In this document: piece by piece, positions 7,236 through 9,929 of the stretch
Numbering within the stretch: the stretch's first letter is position 1
Layout: the number at the start of each line of letters is the position of its first letter
Origin: Hyphomicrobiales bacterium
Lineage (GTDB): Bacteria; Pseudomonadota; Alphaproteobacteria; Rhizobiales; Beijerinckiaceae
Reading direction: 5' to 3'
Length of the DNA: 9,929 bases
Assembly (NCBI GenBank): GCA_028865375.1
Contig: JAGWKJ010000067.1
Location: 1 to 9,929, forward strand
Made by a program: the position numbers and the translations under genes
Notes under the pieces: generated by a model
The model's database searches: none
Told to the model about the DNA's origin: nothing
Seen by the model: only the letters and a program-made list of their open reading frames with translations

Positions 7236-8495
7236 TCAATGGCCGGCCGCCAACAGGCGATCGACGTACCACGTCGCGAAATCGTCGAGGTGGCGCTCCG
7301 TGAAGCGCGAATAGGGCCCGGGCGAATAGCCAGGCGTGCGCACGCCCGCCTGCGCGCGGGCGACCAGCGCGGCGTCCTGAGAATTGGTCGCGGTCCACAC
7401 GCGCACGAGGTTCTCGCGGTCGTAATCGACGCCTTCGCGCGCCTTCGCGTTCACCAGCCAGACCGTGCGCACGCGCGTCCGTTCGGGCGAGATCGGATGG
7501 GCCATCGTCACCACCGCGTGGTCGGCCATCAAATGATGCCACGAATGGTGGGTCCAGAAATGCAGGTCGCCGACGTCCGCGTCGCCGACGTCGCCGAGCG
7601 GCACGCGGCAGGCGGGCTTTCCGTCCATCGTCGCGGAACGCGCGACGCCGCCCTCGCCCATCATCAGGCGCTCGGTGCGGAAATTGGTGTCGTGGCCGAC
7701 CAGATGCTCGATCGGCGCCGACGGCCAGCCGGCCTCCTCCCAAGCCCGCGTCTTTCGCGCGAACAGGGCGAGATGCCCGTCGGCGACCGCGCGCTTGGCG
7801 GGGGACAGTTCGTCGGGGTCGTAGCCGAAATCCTGCGGCAGGAAAGTCTTGCCGAGCTCGGGATGGGAACCCGCGCAATGATAGCACTCGCGGTTGTTCT
7901 CCATCGTCAGCTTCCAGTTGCCTTCCTCGACGATGACGCTCTCGTGGGCGATCTTCGCGCGCGCGAGGCCGTAGGGCGCGAGACGCGGCCCCATCGCCGC
8001 CTCGAGGTCGGCGAAATCGGCCGGCGGCCCGTCGGCGAGGCTGACGAACACGAGGCCGCCGACGGTTCGCAGGTGCACCGGCCGCAGTCCATGGCAGGAG
8101 GCGTCGAAGTCGGTGCCCATGTGCGGCGCGCGGATCAGCGCGCCGTCCAGCCCGTAGGTCCAATGGTGGTAGGGGCACGTGATCCGCCGGCCCGTCGCCT
8201 TGCCGGCGTCGCGCAGTCGCGCGCCCCGGTGGCGGCAGACGTTGTGGAAGCCGCGCAGGGCGCCGTCGTCGCCGCGCGCCAGCACGACGCTCGCGCGCGC
8301 GAAGTCGACGACGAAGGTCCCGTCCGCGGAGGGAACGTCCGCCTCGACGGCGACCAGCGTCCATTGCCGTTCGAAGAACGTCGCGCAATCGGCCTCGAAA
8401 GCCTCCGCGCCGGTGTAGAGCGCGGCGGGCAACGACCGGCCCGCGCGCCTCGCCCGGACGAGCGCTCCGAGGTTCGGATCCGCGTGCTTCGTCAT
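7236..8495 (-). CDS. gbcA: Rieske non-heme iron oxygenase alpha subunit, GbcA-like (quaternary-ammonium N-demethylase)
   Basis: This 419-residue soluble oxygenase uses O2 and electrons from a reductase partner, most likely to remove an N-methyl group from glycine betaine or a related quaternary amine as formaldehyde. The N-terminal Rieske domain binds a [2Fe-2S] cluster through Cys87-x-His89 and Cys107-x2-His110 (NVCRHR and TCPYHH). The catalytic domain has GNWKLTMENNRECYHC: His206 and His211 are iron ligands, Asp374 in TNSQDAAL is the likely third ligand, and Glu203 takes the bridging place held by Asp in aromatic-ring dioxygenases. C-terminal stretches such as GVDYD (355-359) and SPGPYS (391-396) are as I recall them in GbcA. 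Proline-betaine (Stc2-like) or carnitine (CntA-like) demethylase remain possible. No reductase gene (GbcB-like) is in the window. The start at ATG 8495 has GAGGGG 6 nt upstream; the open frame reaching 8666 is antisense-free but overlaps the upstream gene and lacks family sequence. Confidence 0.88.
   Translation of the reverse strand: MTKHADPNLGALVRARRAGRSLPAALYTGAEAFEADCATFFERQWTLVAVEADVPSADGTFVVDFARASVVLARGDDGALRGFHNVCRHRGARLRDAGKATGRRITCPYHHWTYGLDGALIRAPHMGTDFDASCHGLRPVHLRTVGGLVFVSLADGPPADFADLEAAMGPRLAPYGLARAKIAHESVIVEEGNWKLTMENNRECYHCAGSHPELGKTFLPQDFGYDPDELSPAKRAVADGHLALFARKTRAWEEAGWPSAPIEHLVGHDTNFRTERLMMGEGGVARSATMDGKPACRVPLGDVGDADVGDLHFWTHHSWHHLMADHAVVTMAHPISPERTRVRTVWLVNAKAREGVDYDRENLVRVWTATNSQDAALVARAQAGVRTPGYSPGPYSRFTERHLDDFATWYVDRLLAAGH
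7566..7592 (-). repeat. Short in-frame direct repeat inside the Rieske gene
   Basis: The 12-base unit gtcgccgacgtc occurs twice, at 7566-7577 and 7581-7592, separated by cgc. On the coding strand it gives the Asp/Gly-rich stretch GDVGDADVGD (residues 301-310). The 15-base period keeps frame, so it is consistent with a small local duplication or with chance codon reuse in an acidic loop. Confidence 0.4.
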
Positions 8496-8501
8496 GCCGC
8501 G

Positions 8502-8507
8502 CCCCTC
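8502..8507 (-). promoter_or_regulatory. Ribosome binding site for the Rieske gene, overlapping the upstream stop codon
   Basis: Minus-strand GAGGGG lies 6 nt before ATG 8495. Its first two bases are within the stop codon (TGA, 8508-8506) of the dehydrogenase-like gene. It fixes the Rieske start at 8495 and indicates tight translational coupling of the two genes. Confidence 0.7.
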
Positions 8508-9929
8508 ACGCGCGCAGGCGGGAATTGTCGGGATCGAACGGGCTCTCGACGAGCACCGTCGCACGGCGGCGCTCGCCCAGCACCTCGATTTCCACCTCCG
8601 CGCCGGCGACGGCGAGCGCGGGCGGCAACATGGCGAGCGCGAGCGACTTGGCCGTCCGCCAGCCATAGCCGCCCGACGTGGTGCGGCCGACCATCTTGCC
8701 GTCCTTGAACACGGGTTCGGAGCCGCGCGCGTCGGCGTCGGTCACGCCATGGACCTCAAGCGTGGAGAGCCGGTTGGCTTCGCCCAAGTCGCGGCGCGCG
8801 AGCAGCGCGGCCTTGCCGCGGAACGCCTTCTTGAGGTCGACGAAGCGGTCGAGCGCGCTCTCGAACGCCGAATATTCGATCGACAGTTCGCGGCCGACGT
8901 TCTTGTAGGTCTTCTCCAGCCGCATCGAATCCATCGCGCGCAGGCCGAAAGGCTTGATGCCGAAGGGCGCGCCGGCGGCCATCAGGCGGTCGAACACGTA
9001 GTTCTGCGTCTCGATGGGGTGATGCAGCTCGTAGCCGAGCTCGCCCACGAAGTTGACGCGCAGCGCGCGCGTCCCCGCCGCGCCCACCGACAGCCGCCGC
9101 GCGGCGAGCCACGGGAAGGCCGTGTTCGACACGTCGATGTCGGCGACCTTGGCCAGCAGCTCGCGCGACCTCGGTCCGGCTATCACCAGCACGCCGTATT
9201 GCGTGGTCACGCGATCGAGCCGCACCGATCCGTCGCGCGGCGCGAGCTTGGAGAGCGTGTCGAAGTCGCGCGTCTCCCAGCCGCCGGCCGAGACGAGATA
9301 GAACCGTTCGGGCCCTAGGCGGGTCAGCGTGTATTCGACGCTCACCCCGCCGCGCTCGGTGAGGAGATAGGTCAGCGTGGTGCGGCCGGGCGCCTTTGGG
9401 ACGCGGTTGGTCAGCAGGCCGTCGAGCCAGGCTTCCGCGCCCGGCCCGCTCACTTCCGTCTTGGCGAAGGCCGACATGTCGAGCAGGCCGACGTTCTCGT
9501 GGACGTTGCGGCATTCGGCGCCGACGAGGTCGAAATAGTTCGACCGGCGGAAACTCCATTTCTCGCTGATGGGATCGCCGGGCGAGACCTCGGCGTGGTT
9601 CTCGTTCAGAAGCACGTCGGGCTTGGCGAGATCCGCCTCGCCCAGCGAATAGCCCTTCGGCGCGAAGAAATTCGGCCGCTCCCAGCCGTAGGTGGCGCCG
9701 AACACGGCGCCCAGCGCCTTCATGCGGTCGTAGCAGGGCGTCTGGCGCAGCGGCCGCGCGGCGACGCGCTCCTCGTCGGGATAATGGACGGTGAAGACCC
9801 TGGAATAGGAATCCTCGTTCTTCTCCTTGAGGAAGCCCGCCTGCACATAGGGGCCGAAGCGCCGCGGATCGACGCCGAGCATGTCAAGGCTGGGCTCGCC
9901 CTCCACGATCCATTCGGCGAGCTGCCAAC
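8506..9929 (-). CDS. FAD-dependent dimethylglycine/sarcosine dehydrogenase-like protein with GcvT folate domain, 5' partial
   Basis: The last ~473 residues of a two-part enzyme are visible; the frame is open to the right edge (reading WQLAEWIV before EGEPSLDM), and the N-terminal FAD-binding DAO domain is outside. Family members oxidatively remove an N-methyl group from dimethylglycine or sarcosine and pass it to tetrahydrofolate. The visible part begins in the FAD-linked middle domain, with RPLRQTPCYDRMKALGAVFG and YGWERPNFFAP (about 80-90 from the edge). It continues as the GcvT aminomethyltransferase fold, with VGLLDMSAFAKTEVSGPGAEAWL, GVLVIAGPRSRELL and RVNFVGELGYELHHP. It ends in the GcvT C-terminal barrel (TTSGGYGWRTAKSLALAMLP). 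The full family length is ~810-830 residues, so about 40% is missing. A GTG at 9906 is not a credible start because the conserved frame continues through it. It precedes the Rieske gene by 10 nt, fitting consecutive demethylation steps. The exact amine substrate is not readable. Confidence 0.9.
   Translation of the reverse strand, partial: WQLAEWIVEGEPSLDMLGVDPRRFGPYVQAGFLKEKNEDSYSRVFTVHYPDEERVAARPLRQTPCYDRMKALGAVFGATYGWERPNFFAPKGYSLGEADLAKPDVLLNENHAEVSPGDPISEKWSFRRSNYFDLVGAECRNVHENVGLLDMSAFAKTEVSGPGAEAWLDGLLTNRVPKAPGRTTLTYLLTERGGVSVEYTLTRLGPERFYLVSAGGWETRDFDTLSKLAPRDGSVRLDRVTTQYGVLVIAGPRSRELLAKVADIDVSNTAFPWLAARRLSVGAAGTRALRVNFVGELGYELHHPIETQNYVFDRLMAAGAPFGIKPFGLRAMDSMRLEKTYKNVGRELSIEYSAFESALDRFVDLKKAFRGKAALLARRDLGEANRLSTLEVHGVTDADARGSEPVFKDGKMVGRTTSGGYGWRTAKSLALAMLPPALAVAGAEVEIEVLGERRRATVLVESPFDPDNSRLRA

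Noticed and set aside
8496..8666. 57-residue N-terminal extension of the Rieske protein
   Set aside because: It overlaps the C-terminal coding part of the dehydrogenase-like gene, is Ser/Arg/Pro-rich without family similarity, and the ATG at 8495 has a well-placed ribosome site.
5411..8708. Two long plus-strand open frames opposite the betA-like and Rieske genes
   Set aside because: Both show the same Arg/Ala/His-rich shadow composition and no motifs, whereas the minus strand holds complete GMC and Rieske motifs.
1..9929. CRISPR arrays, tRNA or rRNA genes, insertion sequences, phage or defence genes, frameshifts
   Set aside because: There are no spaced repeat arrays, no cloverleaf-like intergenic space and no transposase-like frames; all seven genes read through without interruption and codon use is uniform.

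Overview
The window is very GC-rich, with G/C at most third codon positions. Its genes are of families typical of a metabolically versatile Alphaproteobacterium, probably Hyphomicrobiales or Rhodospirillales; this placement is an inference from codon use and gene content. It is almost fully coding: seven genes in two tail-to-tail blocks, two of them cut by the window ends. There is no gene-free stretch over 64 bases, and I see no RNA genes, insertion sequences or CRISPR array.

Plus-strand block (1-3926): the C-terminus of a Dpp/Opp-type peptide ABC permease, a fused two-domain ATPase (DppD-DppF type, TTG start at 301), and a CocE/NonD-family (X-Pro dipeptidyl-peptidase-like) alpha/beta hydrolase with a TTG start at 1938. 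Spacings are 4 and 11 nt, so this is one operon coupling uptake of a peptide-like or amide/ester compound to its cytoplasmic hydrolysis. Its promoter and the substrate-binding protein lie off the left end.

Minus-strand block (9929-3937, read right to left): a dimethylglycine/sarcosine-dehydrogenase-like FAD protein with a GcvT-type folate domain (5' end off the window), a GbcA-like Rieske oxygenase, a BetA-like GMC choline dehydrogenase, and a non-pyrrolysine MttB-superfamily methyltransferase. Gaps are 10, 22 and 64 nt. Together they read as a quaternary-amine (choline/glycine betaine type) catabolic operon: BetA-like oxidation of the alcohol to the betaine, Rieske N-demethylation to the dimethylamine, then FAD/folate-dependent demethylation to the monomethylamine. 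The MttB-like protein could remove a methyl group by an oxygen-independent corrinoid route.

The most interesting points are: two chemically different betaine-demethylation systems (O2-dependent Rieske and corrinoid-type MttB) in one operon; a glutamate at the bridging position of the Rieske enzyme, a trait of quaternary-ammonium oxygenases; a perfect GC hairpin that exactly fills the gap before the betA-like start codon, with the only Shine-Dalgarno-like bases in its loop; and the 10-nt convergent junction without a visible terminator.
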